From Kutzneria buriramensis (GTDB lineage: Bacteria > Actinomycetota > Actinomycetes > Mycobacteriales > Pseudonocardiaceae), in the NCBI RefSeq assembly GCF_043575855.1, contig NZ_CP144375.1, positions 248,001 through 312,000 of the forward strand: a stretch of 64,000 nucleotides of DNA, read 5' to 3'. Numbering within the stretch: the first letter of the stretch is position 1; each line of letters begins with the position of its first letter. Below, in pieces: positions 25,293-33,956 of this stretch. Below the pieces are notes generated by a model. It did no database searches. It was not told the origin of the DNA and saw only the letters and a list, made by a program, of their open reading frames with translations. The translations under genes were made by a program, and so were the position numbers.

Positions 25293-27086
25293 TCAGTGAG
25301 CCCTGAAGCCGTGCCAGGACTCCCATAACGCCGCGTACGCCCCGTCGGCCGCTACCAGCTGGTGATGGCTGCCCAGCTCGCTGATCCGGCCATCCTCGAC
25401 CACCGCGATGACGTCGGCGTCGTACGCCGTGTGCAGCCGGTGCGCGATGGCGATGACAGTGCGGCCTTGCAGAATCCGGGCCAGCGAGCGCTCCAGCCGT
25501 CGGGCGGCGCGCGGGTCGAGCAGGGACATCGTCTCGTCGAGCACCAGCGTGTGCGGATCGGCCAGGACCAGCCGGGCCAGGGCGAGTTGCTGGGCCTGGG
25601 CCGGGCTGAGCGCCGTGCCCCCGGAGCCGACCTCCGTGTCGAGCCCGTCGGTGAGAGCCGTCGCCCATTTCTCGGCTTCCACCGCGCGCAGCGCCTCCCA
25701 CAGCTCGCTGTCGGGGGCTTCCGGCCTGGCCAGCCGCAGGTTGTCCCGGAGCGAGCCGACGAAGACGTGGTGCTCCTGGTTGATGAGCACGACGTGCTCG
25801 CGAACCCGCTCGGCGAGCATCCGGGCAAGTTCCGCGCCGCCAAGAGTGACCTTGCCGGTGCGCGGGGTGTAGACCCCGGCCAGCAGCCGGCCCAGGGTGG
25901 ACTTGCCGGCGCCGGAAGGGCCAACGAGGGCGATGCGGGTACCCGGCGCGACCGTGAACGACACGCCGTGCACGACGTCAGTGCCGGCCCGATACCCGAA
26001 CCGGACCTCGTCGACGTCGATCTCACGGCCGTCGGGACGGACCGTCTCGTCGCCCGCCGCCTCGGCCACCTCGCGCACCCCGACCAGCCGGGCCAGGGAG
26101 ACCTGCGCGATCTGCAACTCGTCGTTCCAGCGCAGGATCAGGAACACCGGCTCGACCAGCATCTGGGCGTAGAGGGCCCCGGTGGTCAACGCGCCGACGG
26201 TGATCTGGTCCCGCAGCACCAGAACGCCGCCGATCATCAGCACCGACGTCAGGATCAGCGTGTGGGTGAGGCTGATCGCCGGGAAGGAGACGGTGCGCAG
26301 CCACATCGTGTACCGCTCCCAGGCCAGCCACTCGCGGATCCGGCTGCCGGTCTGCTCCTGGCGGCGGGGGCCGAGGCGATGGGCCTCGACGGTGCGGCCG
26401 GCGTCCACCGACTCGGTCAGGGTCGCGGCCACCGACGCGTAGCCGGCGGCCGCCGAGCGGTAGGCCGCGGGGGCACGCCGGTAGTACCAGCGGCAGTCCG
26501 CGATCAGCACCGGCGACGCGATCAGCACGGACGCCATCAGCGGCGGGGAGGTCACGGCGAGTGCCCCCAACAGCAGCGTGGCCCAGGCGACCCCAGTCAC
26601 CAGCTGCGGCACGGCCTCGCGCATGGCGTTGGACAGCCGGTCGATGTCGATGGTGATCCGTGACAGCAGGTCACCGGTGCCGGCCTGCTCGAGCACCGCC
26701 GGCGGCAGGGCCACCGAGCGGACGAGGAAGTCGTCGCGCAGGTCGGCCAGCATCCGTTCGCCCAGCACGGCCCCGCGCAGCCGCCGCCACCGCGTGAAGA
26801 ACGCCTGCGCCGCCAGCGCCACCAGGAACACGACCGCGATCCGCACGGGCTCGATGTCGTGCCGGCCGTCGGACAGGTCCTGGATCATGCCGCCGAGCAG
26901 GTACGGCCCGATAAGGGAGGCGAGCACCGCGGCAACGTTCGCGACCAGCAGCACGGCGAACGAGCCCCGATGGCGTTTGAGGAGCTCCCGCACATAGCCG
27001 CGGACCGTCGTGGCAGTGCCCACCGGCAGGCTCGTGCCCTGCTGCCGGGCGGCCGGGTCCAACCGCGGCGGGCGTACGCCGATCAT
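25293..27086 (-). CDS. ABC exporter half-transporter with intact Walker motifs but degenerate signature
   Basis: 597 residues: six membrane segments (about 40-330) fused to a nucleotide-binding domain. Walker A is GPSGAGKST (about 389-397), Walker B LVLDETMSLL, and the H-loop AIAHRLH is intact, but the signature reads ALSPAQAQQ instead of LSGGQ. Its start overlaps the end of the partner gene (ATGA). The two form a heterodimeric exporter: this subunit supplies ATP binding to the single competent site. As the last gene of the minus operon of the cluster it probably exports the product and gives self-resistance. Confidence 0.85.
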   Translation of the reverse strand: MIGVRPPRLDPAARQQGTSLPVGTATTVRGYVRELLKRHRGSFAVLLVANVAAVLASLIGPYLLGGMIQDLSDGRHDIEPVRIAVVFLVALAAQAFFTRWRRLRGAVLGERMLADLRDDFLVRSVALPPAVLEQAGTGDLLSRITIDIDRLSNAMREAVPQLVTGVAWATLLLGALAVTSPPLMASVLIASPVLIADCRWYYRRAPAAYRSAAAGYASVAATLTESVDAGRTVEAHRLGPRRQEQTGSRIREWLAWERYTMWLRTVSFPAISLTHTLILTSVLMIGGVLVLRDQITVGALTTGALYAQMLVEPVFLILRWNDELQIAQVSLARLVGVREVAEAAGDETVRPDGREIDVDEVRFGYRAGTDVVHGVSFTVAPGTRIALVGPSGAGKSTLGRLLAGVYTPRTGKVTLGGAELARMLAERVREHVVLINQEHHVFVGSLRDNLRLARPEAPDSELWEALRAVEAEKWATALTDGLDTEVGSGGTALSPAQAQQLALARLVLADPHTLVLDETMSLLDPRAARRLERSLARILQGRTVIAIAHRLHTAYDADVIAVVEDGRISELGSHHQLVAADGAYAALWESWHGFRAH

Positions 27087-28849
27087 GCCGTTCCCTCCAT
27101 CGCCGAGTCGTCCTCACGGGCGACCACGGCACGATAGTGCGGATTGCCGCGGAGCAGGTCGTGGTGGCGGCCGGTGTCGGACGCCGTTCCCTCGTGCACG
27201 AAGACCACCTGGTCGGCACAGTCCAGGACGAGGGGGCTGGCCGTGAACACCACCGTGGTCCGAGAATCGCGGATCTCCTTGAGCCCACGGGCGATCCTGG
27301 CCTCGGTGTGGGAGTCGACCGCGGAGGTCGGCTCGTCCAGCACCAGCACCTCCGGGTCGGCCACGAGCGACCGGGCCAGGGCCAGCCGCTGCCGTTCACC
27401 GCCGGATAGGGAACGCCCGCGTTCGGTTATCCGCGCCCGCATCGGATCCGACGCCTCCGCCTCCGGCAGGGAGCGCACGAGGGCGGCCAGCACGTCGCCG
27501 CACTGGGTCGCGGACAGCGCCGCCTCCGGGGTGACGCGGCCGGAGGACGGCACGTCGAGGAGTTCGGCCAGGGTCCCGGACAGCAGCACCGGGTCCTTGT
27601 CCTGGACCAGCACAGCGGCACGCACTGTGGCCAGCGGCAGGGAGTCGAGCGACCGGCCGCCCAACGTCGCCGACGGCGCGTCCCCCATCCCGCCCAAGCG
27701 GTCGGCCAGCCGGCCGGCCAGGTCCGGGTCGCCGCAGACCACCGCGGTCAGCAGCCCGGCCGAGGCCCGCAGGCCGGTCCGCGGGTCGTGCAGGTCCCCG
27801 GACGGCGCCGGCTGGTCCGGGAGGTCGGGCCCGGCGTCGGCGCGGGACAGGCCCAGCACGAGGGCCGCTCGGTTGGCCGCCGGCCGGGCGGACGACCAGG
27901 CCAGCGCGATCTCCTCGAAGCTGCGCAGGGGGACCAGGAGGAAGGTCACCGAGCCGTACACGGCCACCAGCACGCCGACCGGGATCCGCCCGTCGAGCGC
28001 GAGCATCGCGCCGTACCAGGCGACACCGACCAGCAGCAGGCCGGGCAGGATCACCTGGATGGCCCCGATCGAGGCCCCTCGGCGGGCGCCGTGGACGGCC
28101 GCGGCGCGCACCTCCTGCGAGGCGTCGTGGTAGCGGTCGAGGAACAGTTCCTCGCCGCCGATGCCGCGCAGCACTCGCAGCCCGGCCACGGTGTCGGCGG
28201 CCAAGGTCGTGGCCCGGCCGGCTTTCGCCCGCTGGACCGCGACCCGCCGGGCGGCGCCCGGTAGCAGGGGCAGGACGGCGAAAGCGAGCAGCGGAACCGC
28301 GACGGCGACCAGCACGCCGAGCGTGGGCTGGTAGATCAGCAGACCGACCGTGATGGCGGCGGTGACCACCAGCGCGGAGGCGAAGCGCCCGATGGACTCC
28401 ATGAACCAGCCGATCAGACTCACGTCGCTGGTGCCGACCGCCACCACCTCGCCGGCCGCCACCTGCCGGCTGAGGGTGGCCCCGAGCTCGACGGTCTTGT
28501 GGGACAACAGCTGGTGGATCCAGGAGGCGGTGGTCTGCCAGATGGTGCCCATGGTGCGGTGCAGGAGGATCTCCCCCGCCGCGGCCAGCACGCCGAACAG
28601 CAGCATCAAGCCGCCGGCCACGGCCAGCTCGGTGTAGGAGCGGTCGGCGACCGCCTGCACGGCCAGGCCGGCCATGATCGGAAAGGCCGCGACGGCGGCT
28701 AGGTAGACGGTGCCCCACGCGGTCGCGAACAGCTGACGGCGCCAGTGCCGTAGCCCGAGCCAGAGTAGGAAACGGGATCCGGACCGGACATCGGGCACGC
28801 CCGGCTCGGAGAACCTCGGGCTGTGCAAGGACGACATGATGGGCTCCAT
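27083..28849 (-). CDS. ABC exporter half-transporter with degenerate Walker A but intact signature
   Basis: 588 residues with six membrane segments and a nucleotide-binding domain. The expected Walker A position reads AVVCGDPDLAGRLADRL and lacks the Lys-Ser/Thr loop, and the H-loop position reads VVFTASPLVL without His. The signature SLSGGERQRLALARSL and Walker B VLVLDEPTSAVD are perfect. The defects are complementary to those of the downstream partner, so one composite site (partner Walker motifs plus this LSGGE) remains functional. It starts 15 bases downstream of the monooxygenase stop. Confidence 0.85.
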   Translation of the reverse strand: MEPIMSSLHSPRFSEPGVPDVRSGSRFLLWLGLRHWRRQLFATAWGTVYLAAVAAFPIMAGLAVQAVADRSYTELAVAGGLMLLFGVLAAAGEILLHRTMGTIWQTTASWIHQLLSHKTVELGATLSRQVAAGEVVAVGTSDVSLIGWFMESIGRFASALVVTAAITVGLLIYQPTLGVLVAVAVPLLAFAVLPLLPGAARRVAVQRAKAGRATTLAADTVAGLRVLRGIGGEELFLDRYHDASQEVRAAAVHGARRGASIGAIQVILPGLLLVGVAWYGAMLALDGRIPVGVLVAVYGSVTFLLVPLRSFEEIALAWSSARPAANRAALVLGLSRADAGPDLPDQPAPSGDLHDPRTGLRASAGLLTAVVCGDPDLAGRLADRLGGMGDAPSATLGGRSLDSLPLATVRAAVLVQDKDPVLLSGTLAELLDVPSSGRVTPEAALSATQCGDVLAALVRSLPEAEASDPMRARITERGRSLSGGERQRLALARSLVADPEVLVLDEPTSAVDSHTEARIARGLKEIRDSRTTVVFTASPLVLDCADQVVFVHEGTASDTGRHHDLLRGNPHYRAVVAREDDSAMEGTA

Positions 28850-28864
28850 CGGGACAGGGGCTGA

Positions 28865-29842
28865 CTAGCGGGCAGCGACTTCGGCACGCACGGCGTCCAG
28901 GCCCGCCAGCCCAGCCAGCGCCGCTTCCGGTGGCACGCCGAAGTCGATGAGGCACGCGATCTCGTCGACCCCGAGGTCGCGGAAATCGCGGGCCACCGAG
29001 GCGACCTGGTCCACCGTGCCGATGAGACCACAACCGCCGCGGAGGTACTTCTCGTACGCCGGCTGCACCGCGAGGCGGGCTATCTTCTCCTGCCGGGCGT
29101 CCTTGTCCACGTTCTCGGCCCGCAACAGGTTCATCGCGCTCATCAGGTAGTTCTCCAGCGGCCGGCGCACCAGGCTCTCGACCTCCGCGGCGTTCTCGCC
29201 GACGTAGGCGTGCAGCATGAGGGCGACATGCCCCGAACCGGGAAATCCACCGGATTCGTACGCCTCGCGGTATTCCCGGACCCGGGCCGCCAGGTCTTCG
29301 GGGCTCTGCGTGGCGAGATGGGTCAGCACGCCCAACCCGAGGCCGCCCGCGGTGATGAAGGTCTCGGAGCTTCCCCCGGTCGAGAGCCAGAGTGGAATCT
29401 CGCCTTGCCTTTCACCCCATATGCGTCTGAGCGTGCCCACGCCCTCAACGGTGTTCCGCAGGCGGTCGTCGTATCCGTTCGGATTGAGGACGAAGTCGCC
29501 ACGGTTCCAGCCGGACGCGAGCGAGACGCCGGCCCGCCCGCGCGAGAGACTGTTGATCGTCCACCAGTCTTCGGCGATCTGCTCGACCCGATGCAGCGGG
29601 GCGACCACGCTTCCGGCCCGGATGGCGATGCGGTCGGTCACCGCCGCCACCGCCGCGCCGGTGACCGCCGGGTTCGGGTAGTTCCCGCCGAATCGGTGGA
29701 AGTGGCGCTCAGGAGTCCACACCGCGGCGAAGCCGTGGGCGTCGGCGAAGCGCGCCCCCTCTAGCAGCAGGTGGTAGCGGTCGGCCGACTGCGCGACCGA
29801 CTCGTCCGCGAAGTAGAAGAGACTGAGGTCCAACGCTGCCAC
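28865..29842 (-). CDS. LLM-class flavin-dependent monooxygenase (MupA/Atu3640 type)
   Basis: 325 residues of the luciferase-like TIM-barrel fold. The opening LDLSLFYFADE and the blocks FAAVWTPERHFHRFGGNYPN, LSRGRAGVSLASGWNRGDF and LWLSTGGSSETF are hallmarks of the MupA/Atu3640 subgroup, which occurs almost only in polyketide/nonribosomal peptide clusters and acts on carrier-bound intermediates. The annotated start is a GTG very close to AGAGGGA; a TTG three codons later would give better spacing. An oxygenation of an acyl- or aminoacyl-carrier substrate is inferred. Confidence 0.85.
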   Translation of the reverse strand: MAALDLSLFYFADESVAQSADRYHLLLEGARFADAHGFAAVWTPERHFHRFGGNYPNPAVTGAAVAAVTDRIAIRAGSVVAPLHRVEQIAEDWWTINSLSRGRAGVSLASGWNRGDFVLNPNGYDDRLRNTVEGVGTLRRIWGERQGEIPLWLSTGGSSETFITAGGLGLGVLTHLATQSPEDLAARVREYREAYESGGFPGSGHVALMLHAYVGENAAEVESLVRRPLENYLMSAMNLLRAENVDKDARQEKIARLAVQPAYEKYLRGGCGLIGTVDQVASVARDFRDLGVDEIACLIDFGVPPEAALAGLAGLDAVRAEVAAR

Positions 29843-29862
29843 TTCCCTCTGGCCGGCAAACT

Positions 29863-30771
29863 TCAGAAGCTCATCCGCGCCATGAGCTTGACGGGGACTT
29901 CCTGGGCGTCATGCACTATCAATCTCTCCCGGATGTGATCGTTGCGGAGCCGCCAGAGAACATTGCGTGGCGACCGCGAGGGCGGCCAGCCGTCCGGGTC
30001 CACCACTCCCCATTCGCCGAGGGTTTTGAGGAAGAACGGATCCGCGGCGACCCAGTGCCCGTTCACGTCGACTTCCAGCCAGACGTGCGCCACCAGGAAG
30101 GGGGATCCCACGAAGTATCCCGAGGCCTGCCGCGCCGCCAACCCGTGCTGGATCGCCAGGCCGGCCAGATGGGTGTTGGCCGACCGGCAGTCGGCCAGGC
30201 CGGTCTCATGGAGGAATCCGGGATCTTCCGCCAACTCCGGGATGATCCGGTGAAAACGCAGGTTCTCGGCCTCCTGCACCAGCAGCGGAAAGGGATGCCC
30301 GATGACGCGGTCGCTGTTGGACAGCTCCACCTCGATGCTGGCCCTCCAGGTAGCCGCCTCGAGTCCGGCCGCGGCGGCCACCTGGTCACGGATCCTCGGG
30401 CTGACGGAGAAGACGCAATCCCCTTCGTGCCCTGGATCCGGGCACGACCAGGACAGCTGTATGCCGCACGTGGCCTTGGCCAGGCGATCGGGATCCTTGA
30501 AGGATCTGGCCCACAGCAGCATGGCCGTGCGACTTGCCGACGGAAGCCGCAGGTCCAGGCCGATGTTCTCGAGGTCGAGGGGATCGAACGCGAGGCGCCG
30601 GCCACGTCCTTGACGGGGTAGCCCCAGGTCGAGGAAGGCCTCGATCAGCCCGTCGTCCATGCCGTAGACATTCAGCGCGTCGTCGCGTGACGCCGAATAG
30701 GTCCGACACCACTCGGGCACCATCAGAACACGCCCGATGGCGTCCCGTTGCGCCTGTCCAGGATCAGTCAT
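29863..30771 (-). CDS. Transglutaminase-like cysteine protein
   Basis: 302 residues. The C-terminal half has the transglutaminase-like Cys-His-Asp arrangement: Cys195 in GLADCRSANTHLAGLA, His229 in FLVAHVWLEVDVNGHW and Asp244 in VAADPFFL. The N-terminal 150 residues match nothing I recognise. Such proteins cleave or form amide bonds, and in some biosynthetic pathways ligate carrier-bound acids to amines. Here it sits between two luciferase-like monooxygenases and overlaps the next upstream gene by four bases. A role in amide formation or release of the product is inferred. Confidence 0.6.
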   Translation of the reverse strand: MTDPGQAQRDAIGRVLMVPEWCRTYSASRDDALNVYGMDDGLIEAFLDLGLPRQGRGRRLAFDPLDLENIGLDLRLPSASRTAMLLWARSFKDPDRLAKATCGIQLSWSCPDPGHEGDCVFSVSPRIRDQVAAAAGLEAATWRASIEVELSNSDRVIGHPFPLLVQEAENLRFHRIIPELAEDPGFLHETGLADCRSANTHLAGLAIQHGLAARQASGYFVGSPFLVAHVWLEVDVNGHWVAADPFFLKTLGEWGVVDPDGWPPSRSPRNVLWRLRNDHIRERLIVHDAQEVPVKLMARMSF

Positions 30772-31547
30772 TCCGGACGACCCCTCGCGATTTCGGCCAT
30801 GGTTTCGGCCAGGCGATCACCGGCCGCGTCGACGTCGAGTCGACACACGACTTCGTCCACGTCGAGCGCGTACAGCTCTCGAATGTCATGCTGGACATCC
30901 GGCACGCCGGCCAGGATCGCCACCCTCCCCGGCTCGTGCCCGTCGGCGGCGAACTCGTGCCGTATGCCCCGCACTCGCGCCGCGAGCTGATCGAGAGCAA
31001 GACCTTCGTCCCTGACGAGGATCCCGGCGTTCAACTCGACTGCGAGGTCAAGCCCGGGTGCGCCCTCCGTGTACGGCAACCAGAGCGCAACTCGCGACTG
31101 GTACGGCTTGGGGTAGGTTTGGACAAGCTGTTCCTCACCACCGAGCCCGACCCTTCGGATCTCTTTCCCGGCCCAGAGGTGCCGGACAGTTCGATGGTGA
31201 TCCCTGGGATTCTTCGAGAAGAGCTCCAGCCGACCGCTCGACAGGTTGTCCACAACCGACCAGTCCTCGACCGCACGCAGGGAGTCGTATTCCGACTCGT
31301 CGAGGAATTGCGCGCACACCCTTATGGCGTCGGTGCTGACGGCGACGGACGCGGCCATGAGCGCGGGATTCGCCCGCACTCCACCGGGGCTGTCGTCCTC
31401 AAGGAGCCAGATCGAGTCGAATCCCCGTTCCTCGGCGGCGCGAGCGGCCTCTACTATCCGCCGCCGACCGGCCGCGTCCACGCTGCCAGTCGCGGACCAG
31501 GAGAGAAACAGTCCCATGGCCGGTTTCGATCGGACGGCGTGCACCAT
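30768..31547 (-). CDS. Second luciferase-like (LLM) oxidoreductase, short and divergent
   Basis: 259 residues with the LLM barrel pattern: MGLFLSWSATG strand, AAEERGFDSIWLLED, DNLSSGRLELFSKNPRDHHR (matching the typical LSxGR block) and a C-terminal ELYALDVDEVVCRLD. It is about 60 residues shorter than usual family members and much more diverged than the other LLM gene, so it may be a subunit partner or have lost flavin chemistry. It is co-translated with the transglutaminase-like gene (ATGA). Confidence 0.65.
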   Translation of the reverse strand: MVHAVRSKPAMGLFLSWSATGSVDAAGRRRIVEAARAAEERGFDSIWLLEDDSPGGVRANPALMAASVAVSTDAIRVCAQFLDESEYDSLRAVEDWSVVDNLSSGRLELFSKNPRDHHRTVRHLWAGKEIRRVGLGGEEQLVQTYPKPYQSRVALWLPYTEGAPGLDLAVELNAGILVRDEGLALDQLAARVRGIRHEFAADGHEPGRVAILAGVPDVQHDIRELYALDVDEVVCRLDVDAAGDRLAETMAEIARGRPE

Positions 31548-31568
31548 CTCGTCCCCCTCCGCAGCAGG

Positions 31569-32582
31569 TCAATCGTCGGCGAGCTCGGTGCTCACGGTTT
31601 CCCAGAAGTGCGCGGTGGCCCCGTCGAGCCGTTCGAAACGCTCGTCGATCCGCTGGGCCAGGGACGCCGAGAGAGTCGCCTCGAACTTCAACCCCTGGAG
31701 GCCGAGGACATGCCAATCCTCGGCCAGCGCCCGGCACTGGCCGAGCAGTGCGTCGCCGGCGCCGGCGCGAACCAAGGAACGATCGAGGAGCCTGAGGACC
31801 GGGATCACACAGAGGACGTTCACGTTGTCGAAGAGACGCCGCGCCGCGTGCTTGGCGGTGTCCCTCGAACCCGCGAAAGCCGCTCCGCACAGAGACCTGT
31901 ATTCGTTGACCACGTTGTGGAACTCGGGGATCCGCCGAAACTTCCGAGCCTGGCTCACCAAGCTCCGCGCCGCCGCGTTGTCGTCGTCGAGCGGTTCACG
32001 AACCCTCTCCAGAACGTGGAAGGAGCCCATGTGATCCAGCGACTTCGACGGGATCCGATCCAGGATCGCGGCCTCGAACGCGGCGCTGGGCAGCCATGAG
32101 ACGCAGGCGAACCGGACCCGGTCATCCACGAGCGAGTCGAACACCTTGACCCACCTCAGATCCGCGGACAGCTCCAGGGCGACGAGGGCGTGCATGAACC
32201 GCGGATGGGCGGTGTAGACGTCGGCGTAGGGCAGGTGCGAGGAATTGACCCAGACCACGACACCGAGGTGGTCGGCCAGCAGGGTGCGAAGTTGGCCGGC
32301 CCAGTCGCCCGGATCGATCGCGTCGGTCCGGACCTCGCAGCCCTGGGCCGTCAGCCCGCGGTGGACGACTTCCTCGACGCCGAACACGATTTCCGGGCAC
32401 GATCGCTCATCAGGACCGGCTCGCAGGAGGTAACCCTCCCCCAGTTCCATGATGGACGCTTCATCGAGGCACCGGCCGTGCAGATCGGCCAGCCGCACGA
32501 AACTCCCGGACAGGCAGTTCACCGCTTCCGGCGGGAGCCGTTCGACGATGGCCGACTTCGCGACCTCGGTGTCAGGTCGCAT
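31569..32582 (-). CDS. BtrH-like cysteine acyltransferase/peptidase C39-like protein
   Basis: 337 residues from the ATG at 32582, overlapping the preceding gene by 11 bases; the longer frame is that gene's other frame. The N-terminus matches the butirosin BtrH N-terminal domain pattern: nucleophile candidate Cys23 in AVNCLSGSFVRLADLHG, LDEASIMELGEGYLL, then VVVWVNSSHLPY, with His131 in HPRFMHALVALE and Asp149 in KVFDSL completing a Cys-His-Asp set. BtrH moves an aminoacyl chain from a carrier protein to an amine on an aminoglycoside. Next to an amino acid:carrier protein ligase this is a logical partner, though inferred. The C-terminal 170 residues are helical and unassigned. Confidence 0.6.
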   Translation of the reverse strand: MRPDTEVAKSAIVERLPPEAVNCLSGSFVRLADLHGRCLDEASIMELGEGYLLRAGPDERSCPEIVFGVEEVVHRGLTAQGCEVRTDAIDPGDWAGQLRTLLADHLGVVVWVNSSHLPYADVYTAHPRFMHALVALELSADLRWVKVFDSLVDDRVRFACVSWLPSAAFEAAILDRIPSKSLDHMGSFHVLERVREPLDDDNAAARSLVSQARKFRRIPEFHNVVNEYRSLCGAAFAGSRDTAKHAARRLFDNVNVLCVIPVLRLLDRSLVRAGAGDALLGQCRALAEDWHVLGLQGLKFEATLSASLAQRIDERFERLDGATAHFWETVSTELADD

Positions 32583-33492
32583 GGACCGCACTTGAGCTTT
32601 CGGCCAGCGCGGTCGAGATGAGAGCGCACAGACGCTCGGGGTCGTGCCCCTCGGTGCGCGCCAGCAGCGCCAGCAGCAGCCGCTCGATTCCGAAGGCGAC
32701 ACACGCGGAGTGCATCGCCGGGCCGCCGTTCGGACCGATGCCGAAGACCGTGGTGAACAGATCCCGATGCAGATTCCGCGAGCCGACCGCCAGCTCGTCG
32801 CCGGCCCACGGAATGAGCACCTCTCGCTTGACGCCACGGGCGAGCTGGACCCGGCGCGTCACCTCCGAGCGCTCGCCGTAGAAGACGTCACTGGCCTTCT
32901 TGACCGACACGTCATCGTGCAGCCGGCCGAGGAAGGCCACGGCCTGCTCGAACATCGACTCGCCCCGGCTGACCACGAGGTCGGCATCGCCGATCAACAC
33001 GAACTCGCGCATGGTGAAACTGGCCAGCCGGGTCGATTCCGCGGAGGGCTCGAACCGGTGGCAGACGCCGCGTGCGGTGAAGCAGCGGAGGTCCCAGCGC
33101 TCGTCGATGCCCGACAGGTGCCCGAAGGTGTGGTAGCAGGTGGAAGGGCTGAGCACCCAGGCGCTCGGCCCCGGAGACTGGTCCGCGGCGATCTCATGAG
33201 GCACTGCGTGCAGCGGGATCGACGGGAGTTTGTCGAAGAACCCGATCGATTCGAGCGCTTCCCGCTCCAGCAGCGTGGTGCACGAATGAGCGGTGGGCCG
33301 GTACTCCTCGCGGAACAGGGCGACCAGGGCGCCGTCCAGCGCCTCGAAGGCGTCGAACAGCGGACCGTGGAATCGGTAGCCGATCAGCCCGGTTCCGTTC
33401 TCGACGAGTGAGAGCAGGCGCAGGTCGCGCAACTCGTCGATCATGGCGTCGGGCCGCGGCCCGGCCGGTGTCGGCGAGGTGGGCACGCGCAC
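32572..33492 (-). CDS. Amino acid:[carrier protein] ligase (SerRS-like class II synthetase homologue)
   Basis: 306 residues, far shorter than a tRNA synthetase and lacking a tRNA-binding arm. Class II motif 2 is visible as TMREFVLIGD (about 160-169) and motif 3 as HSACVAFGIERLLLALLA (about 261-278). Candidate zinc ligands Cys119 (SPSTCYHTF), Glu163 and Cys264 have the spacing of the Cys/Glu/Cys triad of atypical SerRS and of the Bradyrhizobium amino acid:carrier protein ligases. Those enzymes adenylate small amino acids and load them onto phosphopantetheine, not tRNA. The gene starts GTG after AAAGGCGG. A truncated paralogue lies at 45195, next to a carrier protein. Confidence 0.75.
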   Translation of the reverse strand: MRVPTSPTPAGPRPDAMIDELRDLRLLSLVENGTGLIGYRFHGPLFDAFEALDGALVALFREEYRPTAHSCTTLLEREALESIGFFDKLPSIPLHAVPHEIAADQSPGPSAWVLSPSTCYHTFGHLSGIDERWDLRCFTARGVCHRFEPSAESTRLASFTMREFVLIGDADLVVSRGESMFEQAVAFLGRLHDDVSVKKASDVFYGERSEVTRRVQLARGVKREVLIPWAGDELAVGSRNLHRDLFTTVFGIGPNGGPAMHSACVAFGIERLLLALLARTEGHDPERLCALISTALAESSSAVHAT

Positions 33493-33493
33493 T

Positions 33494-33661
33494 TCACCGC
33501 CTTTCTCCGGATGACGTCAGCGAATGCGATGAGGCCGAGGTCCTCAGTGGACAACTCGTCCGCGAGGGCTCGAGCCATCGGGTCAGGGCGACACGGCCAA
33601 GCTGACGCTCGGTCAACACGGCCGTCACCACCAGCGCCATCGCATCGCCCCCCTGAGCCAT
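33494..33661 (-). pseudogene. Carrier-protein-like remnant, possibly leaderless
   Basis: The in-frame ORF is 55 codons (MAQGGDAMALVVTAVLTERQ...), ending one base before the ligase start. Its first 27 residues look like helix II of a small carrier protein (GGDAMALVV where a DS(L/M) motif is expected, but Ala replaces Ser). If one base is lost near 33580 it continues in another frame as DPMARALADELSTEDLGLIA then FADVIRRK, a good match in style to a carrier-protein C-terminus. No N-terminal helix exists upstream. The promoter below would place the transcript start at this ATG. The gene order carrier-ligase repeats that seen at 44977-45440. Confidence 0.45.
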
Positions 33662-33667
33662 GGCCGA

Positions 33668-33696
33668 AATCTAGGCGCATTATTTTCCGTCGTCAA
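33668..33696 (-). promoter_or_regulatory. Promoter of the minus-strand biosynthetic operon
   Basis: On the minus strand TTGACG (33691-33696), 17 bases, then TAGATT (33668-33673), in an AT-rich island that stands out from its surroundings. The predicted start point falls on the ATG at 33661. The remainder of the divergent gap (33697-33956) contains no gene. I see no clear promoter for the plus operon in it, only a GGGGGG ribosome site before 33957. Confidence 0.6.
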
Positions 33697-33956
33697 GTAT
33701 TGATTTCCTGGTAGAAGGCCACCTACGCTCACCGTGCTCATCGGCCGCCGACGCTCTCACCGAGAACCACACGCCCCTGCTGTTCGGGGCCCGCAACGCC
33801 TCTGGCCACCGAGTGCCGCGTCCACGCCGTCCGCCGCGACGAGGACGACCACACGCGGCAGTGCCGGGTACGGCGCTGCCGCTCAACGACGGCACGGCCG
33901 GCGATGAGCGGAACGGCCGGAGCGGCACTCGTCGAGGGCACGTCACTGGGGGGTAT

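Noticed and set aside
33441..33680. A peptide ending in CACPPRRHRPGRGPTP considered as a ribosomal peptide precursor
   Set aside because: It overlaps the ligase start, has no own ribosome site, and the upstream part fits a frameshifted carrier protein better.
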